NCBI GenBank assembly: GCA_001247695.2
Contig: LGRX02035185.1
Coordinates: 1 to 64,000 of the forward strand
Length of the DNA stretch: 64,000 nt
From: Cymbomonas tetramitiformis
Lineage: Eukaryota > Chlorophyta > Pyramimonadophyceae > Pyramimonadales > Pyramimonadaceae
Direction: 5' to 3'
Part shown: piece after piece, positions 8,801-17,147 of the stretch
Position numbering within the stretch: the first letter of the stretch is position 1
Layout of the letters: each line of letters opens with the position of its first letter
Notes under the pieces: generated by a model
What the model was told of the DNA's origin: nothing
The model's input: only the letters and a program-made list of their open reading frames with translations
The model's database searches: none
Program-made: the position numbers and the translations under genes

Positions 8801-10624
8801 AGGTCCAAGTGCCAACTGTTGAAGAAATCCTTGCGGTTCCTTGGCCACTGTATCTCCGCGGATGGCTGCAGACCCCAACACGACAAGGTGGCTGCAGTGA
8901 GGGACTGGCCCGAGCTGGAAACGGTTACCCACGTCAGGCAGTTCTTGGGCCTGGCGGGGTATTACCGCAGGTTCATCCACTGCTTCTCCGAGATCGCTCA
9001 GCCCCTCACCCGGTTGACCAAGTCGGACGTACCCTGGGAGTGGGGTCCCATGCAGCAGTGGGCCTTCGAGGAGCTGAAGAAGGCCCTCACCTCAGCGCCG
9101 GTGCTCGCCTTGCCCAACATTAAGGGTGCCGCAGACGGCACGGCACCTTTCGTGGTACAGACGGATGCTAGCGGCATCGCTCTTGGGGGAGTACTGATGC
9201 AAGACAATGGAGATGGTCTTGGACTGCGCGTGATAGCATACGAGAGCCGCCAGTTCTCAGCCGCCGAGCAGAATTATCACACCGGCGAGCGTGAGCTAGG
9301 TGCTCTACACCACTGTACCACCGTTACCTGGCGGCATTACCTCATCTTCACCAACTTCCGCATCCAGGGTGATCACCGCCCCCTTGAATGGCTGATGGAA
9401 CCTGGCAGAGAGCTTAGCCGCAGACAGGCACGCTGGTACATGGATCTGGTGGAGGTGGGAGTCCCGAGAATGGAGTACATCAAAGGAGCGCTGCTGCTGG
9501 TACCGGACGCCCTGTCCAGAAGACCCGACTTCAAAGACAAGGACGTGCGTGAGGGGTTGAAGGAGGCAGGGGTGATCGACCCCACCTCAGATCTGCCGAA
9601 AGACCCCCTGGCAACGCTGGAGTCTGAATGCTTCTCCAGCTCACCACCCGCAGCTCATCCCCACTGGGCCCAGACTGTTGACTGTTGGCTCTCAGCAGTG
9701 GAGACCCTCTCCGTGGCGGAACAGGCCATGGACGTGGGGGAGACCATCGCTCTCGTTAACCCGAAGCTCTATAAGGGAATGAAGGAGGATCACCTCGACT
9801 TCGACATGCCTGACTGGCCTGCAGCTGATAGCGCGAAGCCGGTAGAAGCTCCACACGAACCCCCTGACAGAGCTCCACCCCAGATAAGGATAACGAGGAG
9901 TATGTCACGCGCTGGGAAGGCCTCTACGACCCCAGCGCCTCCGCAGTTGGCGTCACCGAAGACGCGAACGCCTACGTCACGAGCTGACGCATCGGAGGCG
10001 CCCACTGAGAAGGTGCCAGCGAGCTCACCAACCCCGCAGCAGGCGCCCCAACAGTCAACTCCATCCCCGGTCCTTCACCCACAGAAACGGCAGGCTCCCC
10101 CAGAGGACTCACAGAATTGGCGTGTCCGAGCAGAGTACTCCTCGAAGTACGCCGAGAAATTTGGACCCTTCGATGTGGACGCCTGTTGTGACTTTGGCGG
10201 CCGCAACAGACAGGCGGATAGATTCTGGACAGACTGCCTTTCAGAGAAATGGAGGGGCCTTCGGGTTTGGTGTAACCCTCCATACAACTCCAAGCACATT
10301 ACTGTGGAGGCGATCTTGAACAAGTATATCGCAGAATGGAAGGCAGACCCAGAGAACACCTCAGCAGTCTTCGTTCTACCAGATCACCAGTCCAAGCTCC
10401 CCGCGTGGCGCAAACTTTTCAGAAAGGCCAATATGCAGATTGTGGAGGTCATCCCTACTCACGATGACAAGGGCGAGCCCAATCAGTTCTTCGAGAACCC
10501 AGACGGGAGGGCCTTCGACCTTCGCTGGCCTGTTCTGATAGTACACGCCCCTCGCTCCCGCCAAACCACAACCAGCACGCGTGAGGCATCCGCGAACAGC
10601 CCCCGCTGTGATAAGGACAGGTGA
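5870..10624 (+). CDS. pol: Pol of G: protease, reverse transcriptase, RNase H, Dam-like methyltransferase domain
   Basis: 1,584 residues from ATG 5,870; the frame is closed upstream by a stop at 5,795-5,797, so Pol is not a simple in-frame extension of Gag. Residues 1-480 are low complexity, with a degenerate decapeptide repeat (TTHVSPTTSG) encoded at 7,010-7,160. The aspartic protease has VLIDSGASDNFI at about residue 532. Reverse transcriptase spans about 780-1,030, with LRLVIDYRLLN and the catalytic FIDDVVVF box near 943. RNase H begins at QTDASGIALGG (about 1,096). Residues about 1,415-1,563 hold a domain with FDVDACCDF and VWCNPPYNSK, matching the phage-type DNA N6-adenine methyltransferase (Dam) pattern. 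The 3' end overlaps the integrase ORF by 44 nt in the +1 frame. Confidence 0.88.
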   Translation: MGSNRGEPRDLRPRPRVVLPLPIYQSNLADPRKRLAAWHWKRDLYSLPLEVAMQKVRRALRKSPEAAKDLVDKMSERARSRIHPGSRSPKERVNRANQLAERIRIAREPQDRKEGHQRIALWHLLSHDGRQQVPEPSNASSHDLYAAWRELSPAEQQKAIATSSPDSSPGSRLWEKEGARRAAARSSTSLCTLDTEVGTIPGTAGDVGLPGAWCSLHAVHQYKMMRKLGPSPLGASPPSSSLAEPTTETTSSHHDNAPATPGGNPEGSSYCSEVEETSTPSSLCFTQQMTTVRTHEADEAPPCLDSHPIAEDPEVMEEESSVNSLCFTQQMAAAGTPEARTDHQSSHQLAHNSPTGSPQHDEDPLTHGSLINSVATHASPTTSGTTHVSPTVSGTTHVSPTTSGTTHVSPTTSDTTHVSPTTSDTTHVSPTSSECTSAGTLLTASVDNLVSHPTEDVDLLDEEFYAACRQTLEECREASDNLLPNLKCKSIRTDGGVQWKTDIEGTLAAAHDEEGPLLLVFYATLRGHTVKVLIDSGASDNFISEQSAKRCGLTTRAGSEMRVTLADGSVKITGATAYAKFNTHTTTGTYTENALALRILPLGIQVDVILGGRWLRSHSPVTLGYEGNGSVSFLRKSRSGKIGDRVTITGCSPGKASGDRSPKGTACAGLVDEVFLTPAQLKKYLVYAETQKLRGNDDPEIQPAWLMVAEKSPDDTASAFAATAIDSENAEPAADTEDAEVSPEWTLKFQDFWGEEYKKEMTTALPNIDGLRHDPRDEANINLDPELSKKGPPCQRIYKKSAEELRQLRERVETLMSKGYIRPSSSPYAAPCLMVPKPGNPKELRLVIDYRLLNRQTVKDKYPLPDIQMMFDEMQGAKFFSSFDAVDGFWQVPMAPGDVEKTAFTTQMGSYEWLVMPQGLQNSPSQYQRRMQRALGHLPFVRIFIDDVVVFSNTAAEHYEHVKQLLLTCREKGVFLKRSKCQLLKKSLRFLGHCISADGCRPQHDKVAAVRDWPELETVTHVRQFLGLAGYYRRFIHCFSEIAQPLTRLTKSDVPWEWGPMQQWAFEELKKALTSAPVLALPNIKGAADGTAPFVVQTDASGIALGGVLMQDNGDGLGLRVIAYESRQFSAAEQNYHTGERELGALHHCTTVTWRHYLIFTNFRIQGDHRPLEWLMEPGRELSRRQARWYMDLVEVGVPRMEYIKGALLLVPDALSRRPDFKDKDVREGLKEAGVIDPTSDLPKDPLATLESECFSSSPPAAHPHWAQTVDCWLSAVETLSVAEQAMDVGETIALVNPKLYKGMKEDHLDFDMPDWPAADSAKPVEAPHEPPDRAPPQIRITRSMSRAGKASTTPAPPQLASPKTRTPTSRADASEAPTEKVPASSPTPQQAPQQSTPSPVLHPQKRQAPPEDSQNWRVRAEYSSKYAEKFGPFDVDACCDFGGRNRQADRFWTDCLSEKWRGLRVWCNPPYNSKHITVEAILNKYIAEWKADPENTSAVFVLPDHQSKLPAWRKLFRKANMQIVEVIPTHDDKGEPNQFFENPDGRAFDLRWPVLIVHAPRSRQTTTSTREASANSPRCDKDR

Positions 10625-12671
10625 GGCAGCAGACTTCAGAGACGCAGCCTCCCAGCAGTCGGACTCAAAGTTCCTGCGTGCGTTGAAAGCGGAGTACACC
10701 CGAGAGGGGACACTTCGTTCACTAAGAGAGAAAGTGAAGGCGGCACCACACCAATGCCTACAGGACTTCAGGCTAGTGGGTGAAGTGGTTTGGAGGACCG
10801 CAGCAGGGAGATATCAGTTGGTGCTGGGGGAGGACTCTCCACTTCGAGAAGTGGTGATTCGTCATGCTCATGAGTCATTGTCCTCGGGTCACACTGGGCG
10901 AGACAAGACTCTGGAGAGGGTGCTGCGACGCTTCTATTGGCGTGGGGCCGCGGAAGATGTGGGCACCTGGGTTGCATCCTGCGCAGTGTGCCAATCAGTG
11001 AGGCCGCGGGGAACTTACCCGGATGGGTTGCTAAACCCTCACAGCATCCCGAACAGGCCATGGCAGGATGTCGCGGTGGACTTCGTCACCGGCCTGCCGG
11101 TATCAGAGAGAGGCAATGACGCTTTCGTGGCCTTCACTTGCAAGCTGACTAAGATGGTCCACGTTGTGCCGATGAACTTCGGCGACAGCTCCGCAGCTGT
11201 GGTGGCCAGAATCTACTTTGACTCGGTGTGGCGCTTACATGGCGCGCCTATGAAGATTGTCTCTGATCGTGACCCACGGTTTCAAGATGCTTTCTGGCAG
11301 GAACTCATGAGACTGATGGGTGTGAAAGTGGCTCGTACCACGCCGTACAACCCTCGGTCTGACGGCCAGGCGGAACACAGCAACAGGGTTATTGAGGACA
11401 TGCTCAGGTCCTTTGTAGACGCCAATGTGGAGGACTGGGATCTGTTCACCACTAACGTGGAGTTCGCGATCAATGACTCCAGGAGTGAATCTACTGGCTT
11501 CACGCCATTTGAACTGGTGTTCGGGTTCTCGCCGCTGTCGCAGTTGGACCTTTTCCTGGAGGCCGCACAGTCCACCGCTGGACGACGAACTGGGGGAGTA
11601 GGCACCGCACACGAAGTGGCTGTGAAATTTTCGTCGCAGCTGCGGGACGCCAGACAGCGGTTAGAGCTGGCTCAACAGCGACAGCGCGAACAGTTTGATC
11701 GCAGACACGGGCAGCGGGAGTATGCTGTTGGAGATCTGGTCTGGATAGAGGCGAAACACCTTACGGAGAAGGTGATGGATCGCTCCATCTGTAGGAAACT
11801 GACCAAGCGCTGGCATGGACCAGTTCCTGTGACCGAACGCTTCTTCAGCGATGTACAGATGACCATGCCAGAGGCCGACAGAGGAGCTCCAGTAGCCTAC
11901 CGCCTACGCCTCCCTCCTCACTGGCGGATTCACGACGTGTTCGCTCAACATCGCCTCAAACCGTACACCAGCGGTCAAGATGCTTTTGCTGCACGCGATC
12001 ACCTAGCAGTACCTGAAGAGGTGGTAGTGGACGGTCAGAAGGAAGCACACGTTGAGCGCATCCTTGCACGTCGAGTGCGGTCTGTTCGAGGAAAGGAGGT
12101 GGAAGAGTGGAAGGTTCGCTGGACTGGCTACTCCAAAGCTCACGACCAATGGAGGACGCGTGACAAACTTGAACGCGGAAGTCCACTTCAACAGCTTCGT
12201 GAATTCGAGCAAGCGAGACTGCACATGGAAGCGCAAGTTCGCGACGAAGCCACTCGGCGACGCGAGCAGCGTGGCCGTCACTCCGCTCAAGCCGGAATGA
12301 CACTGGCCCACCTCATCACTAATCCCTGCGATGAACTGGACCAGCTCGAACAGATGGAAGATGATACCCCCCTGCCGTGGGAACGCCAGGAGCGCGCGGA
12401 AGATGGGTCGTTGGCACTGGTGACAGAGCTGCTGGCGATACAGGCAAAAGCAACCCGCACGCCCAGGATTCTCGTACTTTTCAGCGGTACTGGCTCAGTA
12501 GAGAGGGAATTCCTAAATTGCTTCCCCTCCGCTTCAGTAGTGACCCTCGACTCCGGGCATATCTGGCAACCCACTCATGTGTGTGACATCCTGCAATGGG
12601 ACTACAAACAATACCCGCCTGGATTCTTCGATGTTGTTTGGGCAAGCGCGCACCACTGGTGGACCCCCTGA
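10581..12671 (+). CDS. Integrase with chromodomain and start of cytosine-methyltransferase domain (element G)
   Basis: The frame is open from GTG 10,581, overlapping pol, so synthesis by frameshifting from Pol is likely. The zinc-binding HHCC region is at about residues 92-140 (RHAHESLSSGHTG ... CAVCQS). The DDE catalytic core follows, with VDFVTGLP, SDRDPRF and the GQAEHSNR glutamate (about 165-275). A chromodomain (HVERILARRV ... WKVRWTGYSKAHDQW) lies at about 490-530; in chromoviruses it guides integration to modified chromatin. From about 629 comes VLFSGTGSVEREF, motif I of a cytosine-C5 methyltransferase, then DILQWDYKQYP and FFDVVWAS. The ORF stops at 12,669-12,671, just where the catalytic Pro-Cys loop should come; the domain resumes in another frame. 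Confidence 0.87.
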   Translation: MRHPRTAPAVIRTGEAADFRDAASQQSDSKFLRALKAEYTREGTLRSLREKVKAAPHQCLQDFRLVGEVVWRTAAGRYQLVLGEDSPLREVVIRHAHESLSSGHTGRDKTLERVLRRFYWRGAAEDVGTWVASCAVCQSVRPRGTYPDGLLNPHSIPNRPWQDVAVDFVTGLPVSERGNDAFVAFTCKLTKMVHVVPMNFGDSSAAVVARIYFDSVWRLHGAPMKIVSDRDPRFQDAFWQELMRLMGVKVARTTPYNPRSDGQAEHSNRVIEDMLRSFVDANVEDWDLFTTNVEFAINDSRSESTGFTPFELVFGFSPLSQLDLFLEAAQSTAGRRTGGVGTAHEVAVKFSSQLRDARQRLELAQQRQREQFDRRHGQREYAVGDLVWIEAKHLTEKVMDRSICRKLTKRWHGPVPVTERFFSDVQMTMPEADRGAPVAYRLRLPPHWRIHDVFAQHRLKPYTSGQDAFAARDHLAVPEEVVVDGQKEAHVERILARRVRSVRGKEVEEWKVRWTGYSKAHDQWRTRDKLERGSPLQQLREFEQARLHMEAQVRDEATRRREQRGRHSAQAGMTLAHLITNPCDELDQLEQMEDDTPLPWERQERAEDGSLALVTELLAIQAKATRTPRILVLFSGTGSVEREFLNCFPSASVVTLDSGHIWQPTHVCDILQWDYKQYPPGFFDVVWASAHHWWTP

Positions 12672-13135
12672 CCTTCCCCAGGCTGACAAAATCGTACGAC
12701 GAGCATTGCAGATCATTGACTACCTGGAGCCAAAACATTGGTTCATGGAGAACCCCAGAGGTCGCTTCCCTAACGCGCTACGGCTTCGCCCTATGATGCG
12801 CCAGCTCCCTCCTCCGCTGGTGTGTACCTACTGCATGTACGGTACGCAGTACATGAAACCCACCTGCATATGGACGAACTCAGCACCACCCTCGCCCCTG
12901 CTACGCTGTACTACTTCAACACCGTGTGCGTGCAGATGGGCAACCGGTGCTCATCCAGAGACTGCTCAGCTTGGACCTCACCCGCAGCAGACTGGAGCAG
13001 GTCGATCTGCGAGTGTATATCCCGTGCCAGCACTTTTGCTACGACAACTTTTCCGACATTTACGCCTCCGCAAAACTGAAGACCCGCTTTAGATTCCAAG
13101 TGGCACCCTTCTTCTTGAAAGTGGTGCCCTGGTAG
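12640..13135 (+). pseudogene. Frameshifted remainder of a cytosine-C5 methyltransferase-like domain (element G)
   Basis: After the integrase ORF ends, homology continues in the next frame: ARTTGGPPDLPQADKIV, then WFMENPRGRF (motif VI ENP) and YCMYGTQYMKPTCIWTN. The order matches cytosine-C5 methyltransferases of phages and large DNA viruses. The segment between WAS and ARTTGG, which should carry the catalytic Pro-Pro-Cys, is absent and the frame changes there, indicating a short deletion. Past about 12,885 the sequence changes frame again; a last open stretch ends at 13,133-13,135 with VAPFFLKVVPW. As it stands the enzyme would be inactive. Confidence 0.7.
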
Positions 13136-13266
13136 CGGCAGGCAAACTATGCTCGAAGAGGGACCAGAGAACCTAAGAACTGGGAACAGCAAGGAACCAG
13201 AAAACCTAAGAACTGGAACTTAGATGGGTACCTTAGCGGAGTGATCCCAGGAGGTAGACCACTCCT

Positions 13267-13280
13267 AAGGGGGGGAGAGT
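13267..13280 (+). other. Polypurine tract of element G
   Basis: The purine run AAGGGGGGGAGAGT lies directly before TGTGCCCGG, the start of the 3' LTR. It would prime plus-strand DNA synthesis during reverse transcription. Its position downstream of the last coding sequence and next to a TGT terminus is as expected. Confidence 0.75.
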
Positions 13281-13412
13281 TGTGCCCGGAGGCACAGCGT
13301 GAGCCGATATGCCTATGCGTCCGTATGTGTGTCATCGGGGGTAATCTGGGATTGGCACGATGACAGTGAAATTGGGCTTGAAATCACGATGAGAATGAAT
13401 ACCAGATGTCCG

Positions 13413-13640
13413 GGGTATGACAGTATGACACTATGACACTATGACAGTATGACACTATAGTAGTATGACAGTACTGTGGGGGGTGTCATCGTGGAACTCA
13501 GTCAGACCCTCGAAGAATGGTCAGATTCGCATCGGGGTTGAAAAGACAATGAAATCGAATATCATATATTAAGGTTATGACAGTATGACAGTATGACGCT
13601 ATGACAGTATGACAGTATGACAGTACAGTAGTATGACAGT
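13413..13640. repeat. TATGACAG/TATGACACT minisatellite inside the G LTR
   Basis: Two clusters (about 13,413-13,480 and 13,575-13,640) of 8-10-bp units of the form TATGACA(G/C)(T). The second cluster repeats the first together with the neighbouring GTACTGTGGGG, so a larger duplicated block of roughly 170 bp may underlie it. Confidence 0.8.
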
Positions 13641-13880
13641 ACTGTGGGGCAGTCATCGTGTCAGCCTGTCGGCATAACATCTGAATCGAGAATGACGAAT
13701 CGGAATTAGAAATGAGATCGGATCGGGAACTGAACGTTGAGCCGAAGTGTGACATCGGCTCTCGAGTGGTTGACCCTGCAACCTGAGTGACGAGTGAATA
13801 AGTAGAGCACTTGAGAAGTGTTTAGCCTTCAGAACTCGGAACCGAATTATCGTTTGTACCTCAATCTGGCCCTGATCCAG

Positions 13881-13893
13881 TATATTATAAAAT
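13881..13893 (+). promoter_or_regulatory. TATA-like box in the G LTR
   Basis: The sequence TATATTATAAAAT sits about 600 bp into the LTR and would be suitable for RNA polymerase II initiation. In an otherwise mixed-composition LTR it is the best promoter candidate. This is inference from sequence only. Confidence 0.35.
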
Positions 13894-14490
13894 CCGAATT
13901 GTGTACCTTTGCACGTTCAATCAAAAACATATTTCCGAGCATCTGTCGTCGTGCCCCTGGCACAAGCTCTCTGGTGTCCAGAAGTGTCTGCCTGAGCGCA
14001 ATGCTCCTCATATACCTCAATGCCCTCACGCTCCATAAGCGTTACCACCATCGGGTTGTGAACCCGAGAGCATTGGGTGAACTAACCGTGTCGGCTGGTC
14101 GAATTAGCCTGTTGATACTCGCATGATGTTCAGTTCATGCTTGAAGCGAAGACGCGTCCTCTCGGAACAGTTCGTTCTTCAAGAACTTGTCTTGCTTCGC
14201 CATCGAGATGCCGTACCCGGCCTCTCGATGACAGATGTCACTCATGGTGAGCGGATGACAGACATTATGACTGTACATGTCATAGTCGACCGTACTGACA
14301 ATACTCGACGACTGTATGTCATTATAACATATGACATGACATGACATGATATGACATGTATGACAGGTATGACACGTATGACACATATGTCATCGGTCAT
14401 ATCCCTGACAGGTGAGGAAACTTCAGCGATCGGCAAACATGTTGTTCCCTCAATTCGTCCAGGCATATCCTGCTGGCCGCCGTAATACAA

Positions 14491-15430
14491 AACTAATGAG
14501 CTTCAAATTCTAGTGTACAATATGTTTGGAAATCGAACGCTAGCGGAATCGTTTCACCCGCGCCCAACCAATCAAATTCTAGATCGCAAATCGTATCGAT
14601 CGATCGATGGCCCACGGTTTCCATTGGCTAACAAAAACTAAACATCTTGCGAGGTGACACATTCGTTATTGTCAGAAACGCTATCTTTCTGGTCCCACTT
14701 TCGTTTATTTGACGACGAGTCATGCATTACGGTATGACGTCATCCTATGTCACCTTTAAGATCATCACCATCATCCACACCCAACAAAGTCGTCATTCTT
14801 CATCATCCACAAAGACGACCTCTGGCCTAGGTTTCCAGCCTGCGAAAAAGTCAGCATCAAAAAAGTTATCAAATCTGAAAACGAAAATAATCCATAACTT
14901 TTTCAATTTTTACTTTTTCGACATGATACTTTGCATATCAAGTTTTATGCATAAAACTCACACTTCACCCAATTTACACCACTTAACAATCATCACAACT
15001 CCCAAACCCACCGCGCGCGAATGTCCAAAAAAAATCGTACCGAAAACTTGTCGTGGGACATATACCATAGCATATTTCCAACTTGCCAAAATTAGATGGG
15101 AAACCAAGTTGTCTAAACAAGAAAGGCATCGATTATCGATTATGCCGGTTGATGCCCTCCCCCCGTGGAAAACGAAACTTCGACCAAGCATTTCAAATTC
15201 CGTCAAATAAGAGAATTCCCGTTTCCCCAGAACGGGAATTCCTGTTTTCGTTCTCGATACGTTTCATGTCCTCGACGAATGGAACGGGAACCCCCGCGGG
15301 AATGGAACGTAACGGTAATCAATGCATTCCCACGTTTCCCGACGGGAATTGTCGAGGATTAACATTCCCGGCGGGAATCCATAATCGTATGACAAAATCG
15401 TCCGGTCGCGCTCGCGGTCGACCGGGTGCG
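14491..15430. other. AT-rich DNA without recognised genes
   Basis: No coding sequence is credible. At 15,200-15,385 the motif CGGGAA(T/C) is repeated in both orientations, including GAATTCCCGTT and AACGGGAATTCC, forming several short palindromes. A TATGACATG microsatellite lies at 14,325-14,395. Confidence 0.5.
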
Positions 15431-15433
15431 GGT

Positions 15434-15546
15434 ATATGTCATGTCATGTCGGGCCGCGGTCGCGGTCGTATGGCATGTCATGTCATGTCAACATGTCATG
15501 TCATGTCATGTCATGTCATGTCATGTCATGGCATGGCATGGTATGG
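15434..15546. repeat. (ATGTC)n microsatellite flanking the hAT element
   Basis: Pentamer ATGTC repeats, interrupted by a GGTCGCGG-rich block and fading to ATGGC. A similar ATGGC/ATGTC tract follows the hAT element at 19,459-19,505, so the transposon appears to have landed in this microsatellite. Confidence 0.9.
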
Positions 15547-15547
15547 C

Positions 15548-15565
15548 TAAGGCACGGTATCGATA
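15548..15565 (+). repeat. Left terminal inverted repeat of the hAT element
   Basis: TAAGGCACGGTATCGATA; it matches the right end over 16 of 18 positions after reverse complementing. Confidence 0.8.
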
Positions 15566-15662
15566 ACTGTCGATAACTGATATATCGATATATCGGTAAT
15601 ATCGTTATCAATCGATACCTTTTATGTCGGTATCGGAATATCACTATCGACTAATACCATTG

Positions 15663-15878
15663 TGATGGGAATCCCAACTTCACCCCATACTGGGGGGAGT
15701 TGTGGATCCTCTTCTGTCGCCCCTCGCCTTGAGGTGCCACGTAGGCAGTCAGCTTTCCGCCGTTCTCTGCGATAATAAAACACCCAGTATTTTATTATCT
15801 TCACCTTAGCCTTTTACTTGATCCCAGCTTTCGTTCCTGCAGTGATATATATATATATATATATCCCTTCTTTCATCA
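15663..15878 (+). repeat. Left LTR of element E
   Basis: 216 bp, with a CCCC...GGGG hairpin near the start and a (TA)n run before CCCTTCTTTCATCA. It is similar in arrangement to the LTRs of element A (G/C hairpin, AAAAC...TATTTTAT segment, (TA)n, CATCA terminus). Confidence 0.8.
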
Positions 15879-15889
15879 GGTTATGGGCC
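15879..15889 (+). other. Primer-binding site of element E
   Basis: GGTTATGGGCC is complementary to the anticodon loop and stem of initiator tRNA-Met (GGCCCAUAACC). Copia-like elements are known to prime from a half tRNA of this kind. Confidence 0.75.
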
Positions 15890-16327
15890 TGTTCCACTCA
15901 GGTTGCGTTTTTGGCATTTAGTATTTGACTCAGGTCACCGCATCTCCAGCGACTTCGCGCACCTCCAGCGTTAACTTTCTTCTTCTTATCTTACTTTTGG
16001 CATCTCCAACCTCGTTGCACCACCAGCACTCGTTCTCTTTTTGAATTCAATTCGCAAGTCTCTTTGGCGTGTCGTACCACGCGCTCATCTCTGCAGCATC
16101 TCCAGCTCTTCACAATTCCGAACTATTTTTAACTTTCTGGCCAGCAGCGCTTCTCCTGCAGCAAAACTGGCTTACCGCACGACTATTTTGACGTCACCGA
16201 CGTCTTCCTCGTCAAATTCTACCCCAAATTGAGTCTTTCATCACTTGATTTAGTTATTTTTCCAAAAAGTTATCGTTTCGCACGAAACCCAAACTTTTTA
16301 ACTTACAGATTTTACAGTTACAACGGC

Positions 16328-16756
16328 ATGGCTACTTTACGCCAACGTACGCGCATGGCCACTCTGCGTTCTACGCTAAATTTACTTAGAGATCGACAAT
16401 CTACCGCTGGCTACAATCTGGTGGTGCTTGGTGGTGCCTATACCCCAAGCACCAACATCGGCTCCGGCGTTTTCGTCAATATCGACCGCGAGGATTTTGA
16501 CTTCGTCGCCCTCGCCTCTCCTCATCCTTCGCTGCCAGCTTTACATGACCAACGTCTGTTTGTGTGTGGTGGTGTTATTGCTGCCACCCACACCCTAGCC
16601 TGTTCGTCCATTTCCAATTTCGCAGGATGCAACTCTGCTTTCCGGTGCTCTTTTCGCATTTTGCGGCCGCGGCCATCGTGCCCTACCCACACCGGCGCGT
16701 TCGCTCCGGTGGTGCCGCGCATCCTTCGGCAGCACACTCGCACAGGGGTAGGGTGA
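16328..16756 (+). CDS. ORF of element E, conserved with element A
   Basis: 143 residues from ATG 16,328. The N-terminal part (RMATLRSTLNLLRDRQ, GYNLVVLGG) aligns with the ORF of element A (RMAAVRSALITLRVHRQ, GYDLVVSGG), and both have a later GAFA-x-VV segment. Conservation of the same frame in two elements whose DNA has diverged argues for translation. It is not recognised as a known family; it could be a shortened Gag or an unrelated captured fragment. Confidence 0.5.
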   Translation: MATLRQRTRMATLRSTLNLLRDRQSTAGYNLVVLGGAYTPSTNIGSGVFVNIDREDFDFVALASPHPSLPALHDQRLFVCGGVIAATHTLACSSISNFAGCNSAFRCSFRILRPRPSCPTHTGAFAPVVPRILRQHTRTGVG

Positions 16757-16928
16757 AATTCTTCGTTTTAGCTGGTGCTTGCCTCTTCACCATCGAGGAC
16801 TCCGCCGCCAGCGAATTAGTCTGCTATGTTTTAGCAGCCTACCCCGCGGGAGTAGTTGATCCCCGCGGCACATGCATGGGCGTAAGCCCCTAGAGCACAA
16901 CACAAGATTAGCGCAGGCGGATGCCGTA

Positions 16929-16951
16929 TATATATATCCCTTCTTTCATCA
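16929..16951 (+). repeat. Truncated right LTR of element E
   Basis: Only the terminal (TA)n-CCCTTCTTTCATCA part remains, joined directly to interior sequence ending GGCGGATGCC, so most of the 3' LTR was deleted or never copied. Confidence 0.8.
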
Positions 16952-17147
16952 CATTGCGTACTATTGGTATCGACTAATAGGTTGAGGACGAATATTGCAA
17001 TCGACTAATGCCACGTTTGCACTTATCGGTATCAACTGATACCAAATCCATGACATATCGGAAATAATATCGGAAAATCGGAAAATCGGTATCGATCTTT
17101 GGATCGCACTCCACTCTGCTTTCATTCGTCCATATTGCCATTCTCCT

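Larger units (their letters stand above)
1980..14490 (+). mobile_element. Ty3/Gypsy LTR retrotransposon G with methyltransferase domains
   Basis: Order of domains: Gag with CCHC knuckle, protease, reverse transcriptase, RNase H, adenine-methyltransferase-like domain, integrase, chromodomain, cytosine-methyltransferase-like domain, polypurine tract, 3' LTR. RT-RNase H before integrase and the chromodomain place it in Ty3/Gypsy (chromovirus-like). Both outer limits are uncertain: no 5' LTR matching the 3' LTR is visible in the window, and the 3' LTR end cannot be fixed without its partner. The element is GC-rich compared with the flanking AT-rich DNA. The cytosine-methyltransferase tail is frameshifted, whereas gag and pol are open over long distances. 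Confidence 0.9.
13281..14490 (+). repeat. 3' LTR of element G (right end uncertain)
   Basis: It begins TGTGCCCGGAGGCACA, itself an imperfect hairpin, right after the polypurine tract. It contains TATGACAG-type minisatellites and an A/T-rich TATA-like box near 13,882. The right limit is a guess: several ACA trinucleotides (for example 14,408, 14,488 and 14,520) could end it, and no 5' LTR is available for comparison. Confidence 0.5.
15663..16951 (+). mobile_element. Non-autonomous LTR element E, inserted in the hAT element
   Basis: 5-bp target duplications CATTG lie at 15,658-15,662 and 16,952-16,956. The left LTR (15,663-15,878) starts TGATGGG and ends TTTCATCA; only the last ~23 bp survive at the right end (16,929-16,951). 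A primer-binding site GGTTATGGGCC directly follows the left LTR. The interior resembles that of element A and contains a short ORF. No reverse transcriptase or integrase is present, so it would need proteins from another element. Confidence 0.85.
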
